NCBI GenBank assembly: GCA_016195965.1 | Contig: JACPYR010000066.1 | Coordinates: 23,272 to 87,271, forward strand | DNA length: 64,000 nt | Source of the DNA: Nitrosomonadales bacterium | Lineage (GTDB): Bacteria; Pseudomonadota; Gammaproteobacteria; Burkholderiales; Gallionellaceae | Reading direction: 5' to 3' | Shown here: positions 10,475 to 18,458 of the stretch, piece by piece | Position numbering within the stretch: the first letter of the stretch is position 1 | How the letters are laid out: each line of letters opens with the position of its first letter | Translations under genes and position numbers: made by a program | Notes under the pieces: model-generated | Seen by the model: the letters and a program-made list of their open reading frames with translations, nothing else | Database searches by the model: none | What the model was told of the DNA's origin: nothing

Positions 10475-10706
10475 GCCTGTCCCAGATCAACAGCCACATC
10501 GCAACCCGGCAGCAGCCCAGCGGCTCAAGAATGACATTGAACAAGCGGTGTCCAATTTACCGCAACGCCCTAACCTATACCGCCCCGGCCTAGTTGCCTG
10601 AACCCGCGAGATTGTCGTACATCCGAATTATGTGGTGGTGTACCGGGTTACCTCTTCATGCATCGAAGTAATTATCGTGTTGCATTCCCGGCAGCAATAT
10701 CCCTGA
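10475..10706 (+). pseudogene. Decayed ParE-family toxin gene
   Basis: From 10503 one frame reads NPAAAQRLKNDIEQAVSNLP, QRPNLYRPG and LVA, then an in-frame TGA at 10599-10601, then TREIVVHPNYVVVYRV and IEVIIVLHSRQQYP, ending at 10706. This is the body of a ParE toxin, with the RPG...GTREIV...YVVVYRV core and the C-terminal LHSRQQYP. The stop sits where the family has Gly of GTRE (GGA to TGA). The first ~25 residues expected upstream are missing or out of frame. Two independent lesions mean no functional toxin. Confidence 0.8.
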
Positions 10707-10721
10707 AAACAAGGGAGCGAT

Positions 10722-10918
10722 ATGCGTACCATCTATTTCGACGAAGACGACATTCTCGTCATACGCCTTTCAGACAAACTGTAGTTCGCGAGGTATCGCA
10801 AAACCGGAACACCCACATCAGCTACGCCGAGGTCGGCCGCGCGGCGGAAGTGGTGCTGCTGGAGGCTCGCGCCAACGGGGCTTATCCGCTGGAAGTGCGG
10901 TATGCGCGGACGGATTAA
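10722..10918 (+). pseudogene. Frameshifted DUF2283-like gene
   Basis: An ATG at 10722 with an AGGGAG Shine-Dalgarno encodes MRTIYFDEDDILVIRLSDK and then meets TAG at 10782. The neighbouring frame continues the protein as VVREVSQNRNTHISYAEVG and RAAEVVLLEARANGAYPLEV to a stop at 10918. Joined, they give a ~65-residue DUF2283-like protein. A single-base indel near 10775-10782 explains the break. A sequencing error cannot be excluded from one sequence. Confidence 0.7.
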
Positions 10919-10945
10919 ACTTCGCCGGGGGTTGCCCGGCAGCAA

Positions 10946-11150
10946 GTTACTTTTCTTGTCTTGCCAAGAAAAGTAACCAAAAGAAATCGCCCCCGGTTTG
11001 CCGCCGCTGCGCGGTGCCCTGCGTTGCTCGACTGGTCAGGCTTCCTCATAAACTCGCACGATCCGCTACGCGGCCACGTGCTCAAACATATTCGTCAGAA
11101 TTCCCTGACCAGCCTGCGCTACTCGGCGGCGCACAGGGAACAGTAAAAGC
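10946..11150. repeat. Dispersed palindromic repeat beginning with a 13-bp hairpin
   Basis: GTTACTTTTCTTG (10946-10958) and CAAGAAAAGTAAC (10965-10977) form a perfect 13-bp stem with a 6-nt loop, followed by CAAAAGAAATCGCCCCCGG and a GC-rich stretch. I recognise this opening as a dispersed non-coding repeat common in beta- and gammaproteobacterial genomes. The right boundary is uncertain. It separates the decayed genes from the hypothetical gene at 11238. Confidence 0.6.
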
Positions 11151-11237
11151 GCAATGCTACAAAGCTAGACCCGACCTTACGTTTCTCGCGTTTCCTACGC
11201 TTCTCGTTTCACGGACCCTACGTTTCACGCCCGACAC
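11151..11237. repeat. Degenerate short tandem repeat
   Basis: Between 11170 and 11235 a ~13-bp unit recurs with variation: CTTACGTTTCTCG, CCTACGCTTCTCG and CCTACGTTTCACG. It lies just downstream of the hypothetical gene's stop. No coding potential is visible. Confidence 0.45.
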
Positions 11238-11876
11238 CTACCTGCCTCCCACAAGCGCAAGAAGTTTTGAAACCGTTGGCGTGAACGAATATGTGTTACC
11301 GAATACGTTATCATCTAATTCGAGCAAGCCAAGAGAAATCAAGCCTGACACCAACATCACGCTGTCTGGTGTCTTTTGCAAGATCACCATATCTTTTGAA
11401 TAACTTGCCGTCTCGGCTTTGCCTCCAATTGACACTACCACCCCCCGGTATTGAAAGCTGCTCACCAGCAGTCGAATTTCATCCGCTGAAATATCACGAA
11501 TGACTCTTGATATGACACTTGCTTCCTTATGTGTCATGCCCGGAGTACTTACACACGCCAGAACAGCGCTTCTCAGGTAGGCTAGCTTTTCCTCTTCCAA
11601 GGTTTGCAAGATCGTTAAGATTGTTTCATTTATAAACTTAAATTGAGCATCCGTAAGGTTCTCAATTCTTGCACCAAGCGCTGTCAGATCAGCCTCGATC
11701 ATGCTTATCGATTTGCCAATTCTTTCTTGATACCGGCCAAAAGCAAGGGTGTCACCCAGAAGCGGAATAAATATTGCTACAAGGGTAGCTGGTGGCGCAG
11801 TAGCTGCCAGCCATGTAGCCCCTGCCTTGGTCGCTAGACTTCCCGCAATTCTTTCAACAACAGAAGGCTTTTCCAT
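11238..11876 (-). CDS. Protein of unknown function, 212 aa
   Basis: The ATG at 11876 follows AAGGAG with good spacing; the codon before it is TTG and could also initiate. A hydrophobic stretch near residues 20-45 (TWLAATAPPATLVAIFIPLL) suggests one membrane segment. It is followed by a helical, probably coiled region (ERIGKSISMIEADLTALGAR through TILQTLEEEKLAYLRSAVLA) and a C-terminal part resembling a small winged-helix-like domain (LISLGLLELDD). Similar proteins occur scattered in bacterial genomes, but I cannot name the family. The patch around it has lower GC, repeats and decayed genes, so acquisition by transfer is likely. A role in defence or stress is only a guess. Confidence 0.65.
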   Translation of the reverse strand: MEKPSVVERIAGSLATKAGATWLAATAPPATLVAIFIPLLGDTLAFGRYQERIGKSISMIEADLTALGARIENLTDAQFKFINETILTILQTLEEEKLAYLRSAVLACVSTPGMTHKEASVISRVIRDISADEIRLLVSSFQYRGVVVSIGGKAETASYSKDMVILQKTPDSVMLVSGLISLGLLELDDNVFGNTYSFTPTVSKLLALVGGR

Positions 11877-11911
11877 CAATTACTCCTTACAGAAGACATT
11901 CATCAAACTGT

Positions 11912-14692
11912 TTAATGCGCCTCATCCCAATTTCCGCCCTCGCCCAAGCCCACTTCCAGCGGCACTTTCAGCTCTGCGACATGGCACATCAGCTCGCGCA
12001 GCTTTTCCTTGACGTGCGATAGCTCGCCTTCCGGCACCTCCAGCACCAGTTCGTCGTGCACCTGCATGATCAGCTTGCTGTGCAATTTTTCCGTCTCCAG
12101 CCAGCGCTGCACCGCGATCATCGCGAGCTTGATCAGGTCGGCTGCGGTGCCTTGCATGGGCGCATTGATCGCGGCACGTTCCGCGCCTTGGCGACGCATG
12201 CCGTTGCTGCTGTTGATTTCCGGCAACCATAGGCGGCGGCCAAACACTGTCTCGACATAGCCTTGCTGTTTGGCCTGTTCGCGGGTGCTGTCCATGTAGT
12301 TCTTCACGCCGGGGTAGCGCGCGAAGTAGCGGTCGATGTAGGCGGTGGCCGCGCCGCGTTCGATGCCGAGCTGCTTGGCCAGGCCGAATGCGGACATGCC
12401 ATAGATCAGGCCGAAGTTGATGACCTTGGCGTAGCGGCGTTGTTCGCTGTCGACATCGGTGGGAGCCACCATGAAGATTTCGGCGGCGGTGGCGCGGTGG
12501 ATGTCCTCGTTGTTGGCGAACGCGGTTAGCAGCCCGGCGTCGCCGGACAGGTGCGCCATGATGCGCAACTCGATCTGCGAGTAATCCGCCGACACGATGC
12601 GGCTGCCTTGGGGTGCTACGAACGCCTCGCGGATGCGTCGCCCTTCGGCGCTGCGCACCGGAATGTTCTGCAGATTGGGGTCGCTGGAGGCCAGCCGCCC
12701 GGTCACCGCGACCGCCTGCGAGTAGCTGGTATGCACGCGCCCGGTTTTTCTGTCCACCATCTGCGGCAGCTTGTCGGTGTAGGTGGATTTGAGTTTCGCC
12801 ATGCCGCGATATTCCAGCAGGATTTTCGGCAGCGGGTAATCTAGCGCCAGTTCCTGCAACACCTCTTCGTCGGTGGACGGCGTGCCGCTCGGGGTTTTTT
12901 TCACCACCGGCAGCCCGAGCTTGTCGAACAGGATTTCCTGTATCTGCTTGGGCGAATTCAGGTTGAACGGTTGCCCGGCGGCCTCGTGCGCCCTAGCCTC
13001 CAGCGCGAGCAGCTTCTCGCCCAGCTCGCGGCTCTGCACTTGCAGCAGCGCGCTGTCGAGCAGCACGCCGTTGCGTTCCATCGTGTACAGCACATGCATG
13101 CTGGGCAATTCGATGTCGCGATACACATGCAGCAATCCTTGTTGTGCTGCAATCTGCGGTGACAGGTTGTGGTGCAGCTGCAACGTGATGTCGGCGTCCT
13201 CGGCGGCATAGCGAGTCGCGGTATCCAGATCGACCTGATCGAAGCAAATCTGCTTCGCACCCTTGCCGACCACCTCGGCATAGCTGATGGTCTTCACGTT
13301 GAGATGGCGCAACGCGAGGTTGTCCATGTCGTGCGGCTTGTGCGATTCCAGCACATAGGATTCCAGCAGCGTGTCCTCGGCTATGCCCTTTAAAGCGATG
13401 CCGTGATTGGCGAAGATATGCAGGTCGTATTTGAGGTTCTGTCCAATCTTCTTGTGCCCGGCGCTCTCCAGCCAGTGCTTGAGCTTGTGCAGCGCCTGTT
13501 CGCGCCCGAGCTGATCCGGAGCACCGGGATAGACATGAGCCAACGGCAGGTAGGCGGCGTGATGCGGCTCGATCGCGAACGACATGCCGACCAATTGCGC
13601 GTTCATCACGTCCAGACCGGTGGTTTCTGTGTCCACACACACCAGTTCGGCGGCGAGAATTTTTTCCAGCCATGCGTCGAGCTGGGTGTCTGTGAGGATG
13701 GTTTGGTAATTGCCAGAGGATTGCACGGCAACACCATCCCCTCCCCCTTGCAGGGGGAGGGTTAGGGAGGGGGTAGAGTCTGCGGGGTTTTTACCCCCAT
13801 CCCTACCTTCCCCCTGCAAGGGGGAAGGCGCGTTGAGTTCACGCAGCCATGTTTTAAACTCGAACCTCTGGTACAGGCTGCGCAGCTGTTCGGTATCTTG
13901 CGGTGGCGGAACCAGCTCGTTGTATTGCTGCGGCAGTTCCACATCGCATTTTACGGTGATCAGGCGACGCGCCTGCGGCAGCCAGTCCTTCGCCTTGCGC
14001 AGGTTCTCGCCGACCACACCGCCGACTTCCCCGGCGTGCTGCATCAAATTGTCCAGCGTGCCGTATTGGGTCAGCCACTTCACCGCAGTCTTGGGGCCGA
14101 CCTTTTCCACACCCGGAACGTTGTCCACCGTGTCGCCGACCAGGGTCAGGTAATCGACGATGCGCTCGGGCGGTACACCGAATTTGGCGTTCACCCCGGC
14201 GATATCCAGCGTCTCGTTGTTCATCGTGTTGATCAGCGTCACGCGCTCGTTCACCAGTTGCGCGAGGTCTTTGTCGCCGGTGGCGATCACGCAACGTATA
14301 CCGTCCTGGCCCTGTTGCGCCAGCGTGCCTATCACGTCGTCGGCCTCCACGCCCTCCAGCATCATGATATTCCAGCCGGAAGCGGCGATGGCCTGATGCA
14401 GCGGCTCGATCTGGCGCGCCAGATCGTCCGGCATCGCGGGGCGATGCGCCTTGTATTCCGGATACCAGTCATCGCGAAAGGTTTTTCCTTTTGCGTCGAA
14501 TACGCACAGGCTATAATCAGCCGGGTAGTCATGACGCAGCTTGCGCAACATGTTGAGCACGCCGTATATTGCGCCGGTGGGAAAGCCTTCGCGGTTGCGC
14601 AAATCCGGCATCGCATGGAACGCGCGGTAAAGGAACGACGAACCATCGACCAGCAACAAGGTTTTACTGAAACTCACTTCATCCGTTTTCAT
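11912..14692 (-). CDS. polA: DNA polymerase I
   Basis: The 926-residue protein has an N-terminal 5'-3' exonuclease (LLVDGSSFLYRAFHAMPDLR, VEADDVIGTLA, ATGDKDLAQLV), a 3'-5' exonuclease (VCVDTETTGLDVMNAQLVG) and the family A polymerase domain (SADYSQIELRIMAHLSGD, RRYAKVINFGLIYGMS, MQVHDELVLEVPE). It fills gaps in repair and removes RNA primers. The linker between the two nuclease domains (residues about 289-320) is coded by a palindromic GC-rich repeat inserted in frame (13734-13828). Start ATG at 14692 is divergent from the LOG gene. Confidence 0.98.
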   Translation of the reverse strand: MKTDEVSFSKTLLLVDGSSFLYRAFHAMPDLRNREGFPTGAIYGVLNMLRKLRHDYPADYSLCVFDAKGKTFRDDWYPEYKAHRPAMPDDLARQIEPLHQAIAASGWNIMMLEGVEADDVIGTLAQQGQDGIRCVIATGDKDLAQLVNERVTLINTMNNETLDIAGVNAKFGVPPERIVDYLTLVGDTVDNVPGVEKVGPKTAVKWLTQYGTLDNLMQHAGEVGGVVGENLRKAKDWLPQARRLITVKCDVELPQQYNELVPPPQDTEQLRSLYQRFEFKTWLRELNAPSPLQGEGRDGGKNPADSTPSLTLPLQGGGDGVAVQSSGNYQTILTDTQLDAWLEKILAAELVCVDTETTGLDVMNAQLVGMSFAIEPHHAAYLPLAHVYPGAPDQLGREQALHKLKHWLESAGHKKIGQNLKYDLHIFANHGIALKGIAEDTLLESYVLESHKPHDMDNLALRHLNVKTISYAEVVGKGAKQICFDQVDLDTATRYAAEDADITLQLHHNLSPQIAAQQGLLHVYRDIELPSMHVLYTMERNGVLLDSALLQVQSRELGEKLLALEARAHEAAGQPFNLNSPKQIQEILFDKLGLPVVKKTPSGTPSTDEEVLQELALDYPLPKILLEYRGMAKLKSTYTDKLPQMVDRKTGRVHTSYSQAVAVTGRLASSDPNLQNIPVRSAEGRRIREAFVAPQGSRIVSADYSQIELRIMAHLSGDAGLLTAFANNEDIHRATAAEIFMVAPTDVDSEQRRYAKVINFGLIYGMSAFGLAKQLGIERGAATAYIDRYFARYPGVKNYMDSTREQAKQQGYVETVFGRRLWLPEINSSNGMRRQGAERAAINAPMQGTAADLIKLAMIAVQRWLETEKLHSKLIMQVHDELVLEVPEGELSHVKEKLRELMCHVAELKVPLEVGLGEGGNWDEAH
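13734..13828. repeat. Palindromic GC-rich repeat inserted in frame in polA
   Basis: Two inverted arms of about 36 bp, each built around CCCCCTTGCAGGGGGA and an adjoining AGGGAGGGGGTA or AGGGATGGGGGTA, flank a short AT-poor spacer. Each arm contains its own palindrome. On the polA strand it codes SPLQGEGRDGGKNPADST and SLTLPLQGGGDG without a stop, so the polymerase frame survives. Related GC-rich fragments occur at 18606-18640 and 27440-27490. Confidence 0.8.
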
Positions 14693-14732
14693 TTATTGTC
14701 TAGAATTTGTTTTTTTATTTAGGGAAATCCGC

Positions 14733-15449
14733 ATGAGCATACCGTCCAAGCTGCCCAAATCCGCAATACCCGAGGGTTGGAATTCCAAAGAGGCATGGCG
14801 CGTATTCGGCATTATGTCAGAGTTTGTTTCCGCCACCGACCGTCTGAACAGCATCCATCCGGCGGTGAGCATATTCGGCAGCGCGCGCACGCTCCCGGAC
14901 CAGCCCTATTACAAACTCACCGAAGAAATCGCGCGCCTGCTGTCGGATGCCGGTTTTTCGGTCATTTCCGGCGGCGGCCCCGGCATCATGGAAGCCGCCA
15001 ACAAGGGCGCATACTACGGAAAATCCCCCAGCGTCGGACTGAACATCCAGTTGCCGCATGAACAGGTCGGCAACCCTTACCAGAACATCAGCCAGACCTT
15101 CCAGCATTTCTTCGCGCGCAAGGTGATGTTCGTGAAATTCGCCAGCGCCTATGTGGTGATGCCCGGCGGTTTCGGCACCATGGACGAGTTGATGGAAGCC
15201 CTGACGCTGGTGCAGACCGGCAAGACACGCCGCATCCCGATTATCCTGGTGGGCAGCAAATTCTGGGGCGGCATGCTGGACTGGTTCCGCAGCTCGTTGC
15301 TGAGCGAAAAAGTGATCAGCCCGGAAGACATGGATCTGATCCAGCTGATCGACGAGCCGGAAGCCGTGGTCAACGCCATTTTCAAACACTACGAGACCCG
15401 CGGTTTCGAGCCGACCGAAGCGGAACGCGAGAAGCAGCTTTATCTGTAA
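14733..15449 (+). CDS. LOG-family protein (cytokinin riboside 5'-monophosphate phosphoribohydrolase-like)
   Basis: This 238-residue Rossmann-fold protein carries the two LOG signatures: SGGGPGIMEAANKGAY and PGGFGTMDELMEALTLVQTGK, where the Glu of the second motif is catalytic. Family members hydrolyse nucleoside 5'-monophosphates to base and ribose 5-phosphate. In bacteria without cytokinins the physiological role is unclear. A DsrC-like gene follows 25 bp downstream on the same strand. Confidence 0.9.
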   Translation: MSIPSKLPKSAIPEGWNSKEAWRVFGIMSEFVSATDRLNSIHPAVSIFGSARTLPDQPYYKLTEEIARLLSDAGFSVISGGGPGIMEAANKGAYYGKSPSVGLNIQLPHEQVGNPYQNISQTFQHFFARKVMFVKFASAYVVMPGGFGTMDELMEALTLVQTGKTRRIPIILVGSKFWGGMLDWFRSSLLSEKVISPEDMDLIQLIDEPEAVVNAIFKHYETRGFEPTEAEREKQLYL

Positions 15450-15474
15450 TCCCCCACCTGTTACGGATTGCGAG

Positions 15475-15798
15475 ATGACGATGGCAACCATGCCTGACAC
15501 CGATGAAGAAGGTTATCTGATCGAGCCGCAGGATTGGAACGAGGAAGTGGCCGAACAATTGGCCCGCCAGGAAAGCATCCAGCTGGGTGCGGATCACTGG
15601 GACGCGATACGGTTCATGCGCGAATACTATGCGGAGCACCAGGTCGCGCCCGATGCACGCCATGTAATGAAACACCTCGCGGAACGCCTGGGGCCAGATT
15701 CGCGCAATGCGCTGTTTGAGCTGTTTCCCTACGGTTACGTGAAACAGGCCTGCAAGATCGCCGGTATGAAGCGTCCGCGCGGCTGGAGTACCGGCTGA
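15475..15798 (+). CDS. DsrC/TusE-family sulfur-carrier-like protein
   Basis: The 107-residue protein matches the DsrC/TusE fold (EGYLIEPQDWNEEVAEQLAR, LGADHWDAIRFMREYY, ARHVMKHLAERLG, FPYGYVKQACKIAG). Only one C-terminal cysteine is present, Cys93 in KQACKIAGM, corresponding to the inner Cys of DsrC. The penultimate Cys used by DsrC and TusE to carry persulfide is absent: the tail ends RPRGWSTG. It therefore is neither a standard DsrC (two Cys) nor a TusE (outer Cys only). It lies in a chromosomal housekeeping cluster, not with dsr or tus genes. An internal ATG at 15490 is an alternative start. Confidence 0.85.
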   Translation: MTMATMPDTDEEGYLIEPQDWNEEVAEQLARQESIQLGADHWDAIRFMREYYAEHQVAPDARHVMKHLAERLGPDSRNALFELFPYGYVKQACKIAGMKRPRGWSTG

Positions 15799-15878
15799 AC
15801 GGATTCCCGCAGCAACTCGCGCAGAGTCTGCGTGCATCGGCTAAAATACGCACCTTCCAAATATCCCTTTCCGAATTC

Positions 15879-16241
15879 ATGGCGACCTCTTCGATGCGCT
15901 TGTCATTTCTCCCGGCGCACTTGCTGGCATTGATGCTGCTGTGCGGCATTTCCGTTTGCGCATTTGCCGCAAAACCGGTTCCGGATAATCTCGAACCCTT
16001 GCCGGCACCCCCCGCGATGGACGAGGCGCCCGACGATGCCCCGGCGGTAACCATCACCAAGCAGACCGAGCAAATCGTCGAGGAATACCGGGTGGGCGGC
16101 AGGTTGTACATGATCAAGATCACCCCGAAATCCGGCGCGCCCTATTATCTGGTAGATGACCAGGGAGACGGGAAATTCTCCCGCCAGGAAAGTCTGGACT
16201 CCGGATTCCGGCCGCCGCGCTGGATCATACGCCGCTTCTGA
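15879..16241 (+). CDS. DUF2782 periplasmic protein
   Basis: This 120-residue protein has a signal peptide (LLALMLLCGISVCAFA), a Pro-rich linker and the DUF2782 core (VTITKQTEQIVEEYRVGG, LYMIKITPKSGAPYYLVDD, RWIIRRF). The function of the family is not known. In betaproteobacteria it commonly sits directly upstream of thrB; here its stop lies 4 bp from the thrB start, so the two are probably cotranscribed. Confidence 0.85.
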   Translation: MATSSMRLSFLPAHLLALMLLCGISVCAFAAKPVPDNLEPLPAPPAMDEAPDDAPAVTITKQTEQIVEEYRVGGRLYMIKITPKSGAPYYLVDDQGDGKFSRQESLDSGFRPPRWIIRRF

Positions 16242-16245
16242 AATC

Positions 16246-17187
16246 ATGGCCGTTTTTACCAGCGTCTCCGAGGCGGAACTCACTGCTTGGCTGGGCGATT
16301 ATTCGCTGGGCCATCTGCTGGAATTGCAGGGCATCGCATCCGGAATCGAAAACACCAACTATTTCGTCACGACCAGCAATGGCCGCTTCGTTCTGACGCT
16401 GTTTGAAATCCTCAGCGCCGACGAGCTGCCGTTCTACCTGAATTTGATGGCGCATCTGGCTCGCCACGGCATTCCCTGCCCCAATCCGGTGGCGAACCGC
16501 GGCAACCAATTCCTGGGGACGCTCAAGGGCAAACCCGCCTGCATCGTCAGCCGCTTGAGCGGCAAGTCCACCACGACACCAAGCAATGCGCAGTGCGCCG
16601 CGATCGGCGCGATGCTCGGCCAGATGCACATCGCAGGACAAAGCTTCTCGCAAATAATGCCCAACCCGCGCGGCGCGGCATGGCGCGCAGCAACAGCTCC
16701 GCAAGTGCTGCCCTTTCTGGATGCACAACAAGCGGCGTTGCTGGAAAGCGAAGTTGCGCTGCACGCAACACAAAATTGCTCCTCCTTGCCGCAAGGAGTG
16801 ATACACGCCGATCTGTTCCGCGACAACGCGCTGCTGGAAGATGATCGCGTCGGCGGCCTGATCGATTTTTATTTCGCCTGCAGCGATGCGCTGCTGTATG
16901 ACGTGGCCATCACAGTGAATGACTGGTGCATGGGCGCCGAGGGCATACTGGACGCGGTTAAAGCCCAAGCGCTGTTGCGTGCCTACCATGCCGAACGGCC
17001 ACTGTTGAATAGCGAGCATAAGGCATGGCCGCTGATGTTGCGTGTTGCTTCGCTGCGCTTCTGGCTGTCGCGCTTGTACGACAAGCACCTGCCGCGCGAC
17101 GGCGAATTGATCCATGCACATGATCCGCGCCACTTCGAGCGCATTTTGAAAAATTACATCGCATCAGAATTGGCCATCTGGCTGTAA
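16246..17187 (+). CDS. thrB: Homoserine kinase (type II, phosphotransferase fold)
   Basis: It phosphorylates homoserine in threonine synthesis. The 313-residue protein belongs to the aminoglycoside-phosphotransferase-like ThrB form: MAVFTSVSEAELTAWLGDYS at the N-terminus, GIENTNYFVTTSNGRFVLTLFE as the nucleotide loop, and the catalytic loop VIHADLFRDNALLEDD followed by GLIDFYFACSD. The start at 16246 matches the family; the longer upstream frame overlaps the DUF2782 gene. Confidence 0.95.
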   Translation: MAVFTSVSEAELTAWLGDYSLGHLLELQGIASGIENTNYFVTTSNGRFVLTLFEILSADELPFYLNLMAHLARHGIPCPNPVANRGNQFLGTLKGKPACIVSRLSGKSTTTPSNAQCAAIGAMLGQMHIAGQSFSQIMPNPRGAAWRAATAPQVLPFLDAQQAALLESEVALHATQNCSSLPQGVIHADLFRDNALLEDDRVGGLIDFYFACSDALLYDVAITVNDWCMGAEGILDAVKAQALLRAYHAERPLLNSEHKAWPLMLRVASLRFWLSRLYDKHLPRDGELIHAHDPRHFERILKNYIASELAIWL

Positions 17188-17197
17188 AGGAGACAAG

Positions 17198-17971
17198 ATG
17201 GAGCCGCAACGCCTCAGGGCCGGACAAGGCTGGGAATGGATCAAACAGGGTTACGCGTTGTTCATTAAAGCGCCGTTGCTGTGGATCGTATTATTGTTTA
17301 TCTGCGTGATTGCAGCGGTGGGCGTATCCAGCATCCCCGTGGTCGGCGAGCCATTGGTGAGCCTGCTGATGCCGGTGATCCTGGTCGGCCTGATGGTCGG
17401 CTGCCATGCGCTTAAGCAGGACGAGGAACTGGAGCTGGCGCATTTGTTCAGCGGCTTCAAACAACACACCTCGCAACTGGTCACGCTCGGTGGAATCACG
17501 CTGGTCAGTCAATACCTGATCCTCGGCGTCATGATGATGGTCGGCGGCGCGACACTGGTCGGTATTTTGATGAGCGGCCAGTCCGATACCGATCCCAACG
17601 TGATGATGGAAGCCATCACCGGCGCCGGGGTTGCTGTGCTGCTGGGCATCGCGCTGTTCAGCTTGCTGATGATGGCCATGCAGTTTGCGCCCATGCTGGT
17701 CTTTTTCAACAACGTTCCGCCAGTGCAGGCGATGAAGCTCAGTCTGCGCGCGTTCCTGCACAACATCGGCCCGATGCTGGTGTACGGCGTCACCTTCCTG
17801 ATTCTGGCGGTACTCGCCAGCCTGCCGATGATGCTGGGCTGGGTCGTGCTGTTGCCGTTGGTGTTCACCTCGCTGTATGCCAGCTATACCGCTCTTTTTC
17901 CGCTGCCACCGGAAACCGTCAGCGTGCCGCCCGAAGCAATGGATGCCGGCGACGAACAGGAACATTTTTAG
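17198..17971 (+). CDS. BPSS1780-family membrane protein
   Basis: The 257-residue protein begins with a soluble segment (GWEWIKQGYALFIKAPLLWI) leading into about six hydrophobic helices, including the long VTLGGITLVSQYLILGVMMM region and a C-terminal LVYGVTFLILAVLASLPMML. It resembles the BPSS1780 family, which has no known function. An AGGAGA Shine-Dalgarno lies just upstream, 10 bp after thrB, so it is probably the last gene of the DUF2782-thrB unit. It converges on the MEKHLA gene. Confidence 0.8.
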   Translation: MEPQRLRAGQGWEWIKQGYALFIKAPLLWIVLLFICVIAAVGVSSIPVVGEPLVSLLMPVILVGLMVGCHALKQDEELELAHLFSGFKQHTSQLVTLGGITLVSQYLILGVMMMVGGATLVGILMSGQSDTDPNVMMEAITGAGVAVLLGIALFSLLMMAMQFAPMLVFFNNVPPVQAMKLSLRAFLHNIGPMLVYGVTFLILAVLASLPMMLGWVVLLPLVFTSLYASYTALFPLPPETVSVPPEAMDAGDEQEHF

Positions 17972-17987
17972 AAAAATCCTGCACTGA

Positions 17988-18458
17988 TTACAGTGGCCGC
18001 CAATCCGTAAAGGTCGCCGCCTGCCCGAGGAGTATCCCATCCCCATCCTGCAGATTCCACACCGTCGCCGCATTGATCATGAAACGCTTGCCGCTGCTGG
18101 CGATGCGCACGCCGGAATAGTCGTCCACATAGCCATGTTGCTTCACGCGCGCCAGCAGCCTGGCGCGTTCGCCACGTTCCTGCGGCTCCGCAGAGCGCTG
18201 CGAAGGAAGAACGGTAAACGAGGTGAAATCCATTTCGAACAACTGCAACGCCAGACGATTGCCATAAAAAAACACCGGGTCGTGCTCTGTTCCATGCGCG
18301 ACGATGGCGCGTGGCGCTTCCCATAACGCCTGCCGCAATGCGGCAATATCCTGCGGCATTGCGGCAAGCAGCTGCTTGCCGGTCAGACGATGATAGCTGG
18401 CCACGATAAGCTTCAGGCGTCGGTCCAGCCCGGCATCAAAGGGGGGTAAGCTTTGCAT
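17988..18458 (-). CDS. MEKHLA domain protein
   Basis: The 156-residue protein has a PAS-like MEKHLA domain: VFFYGNRLALQLFEMDF, TVLPSQRSAE, RVKQHGYVDDYSGVRIASSGKRF and a terminal WNLQDGDGILLGQAATF. Such domains resemble PAS sensors and are of unknown function in bacteria. Its 5' end overlaps the 3' end of uvrD by 23 bp, so it is translationally coupled or at least cotranscribed with uvrD. Confidence 0.8.
   Translation of the reverse strand: MQSLPPFDAGLDRRLKLIVASYHRLTGKQLLAAMPQDIAALRQALWEAPRAIVAHGTEHDPVFFYGNRLALQLFEMDFTSFTVLPSQRSAEPQERGERARLLARVKQHGYVDDYSGVRIASSGKRFMINAATVWNLQDGDGILLGQAATFTDWRPL

Noticed and set aside
10090..10497. 135-codon minus-strand open frame
   Set aside because: It overlaps the recognisable antitoxin and contains low-complexity Ser/Cys-rich sequence without motifs.
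10658..10918. 86-codon plus-strand frame as a gene
   Set aside because: Its N-terminal part is out of frame with the DUF2283 start; only the C-terminal part is protein-like, so it is the shifted half of a pseudogene.
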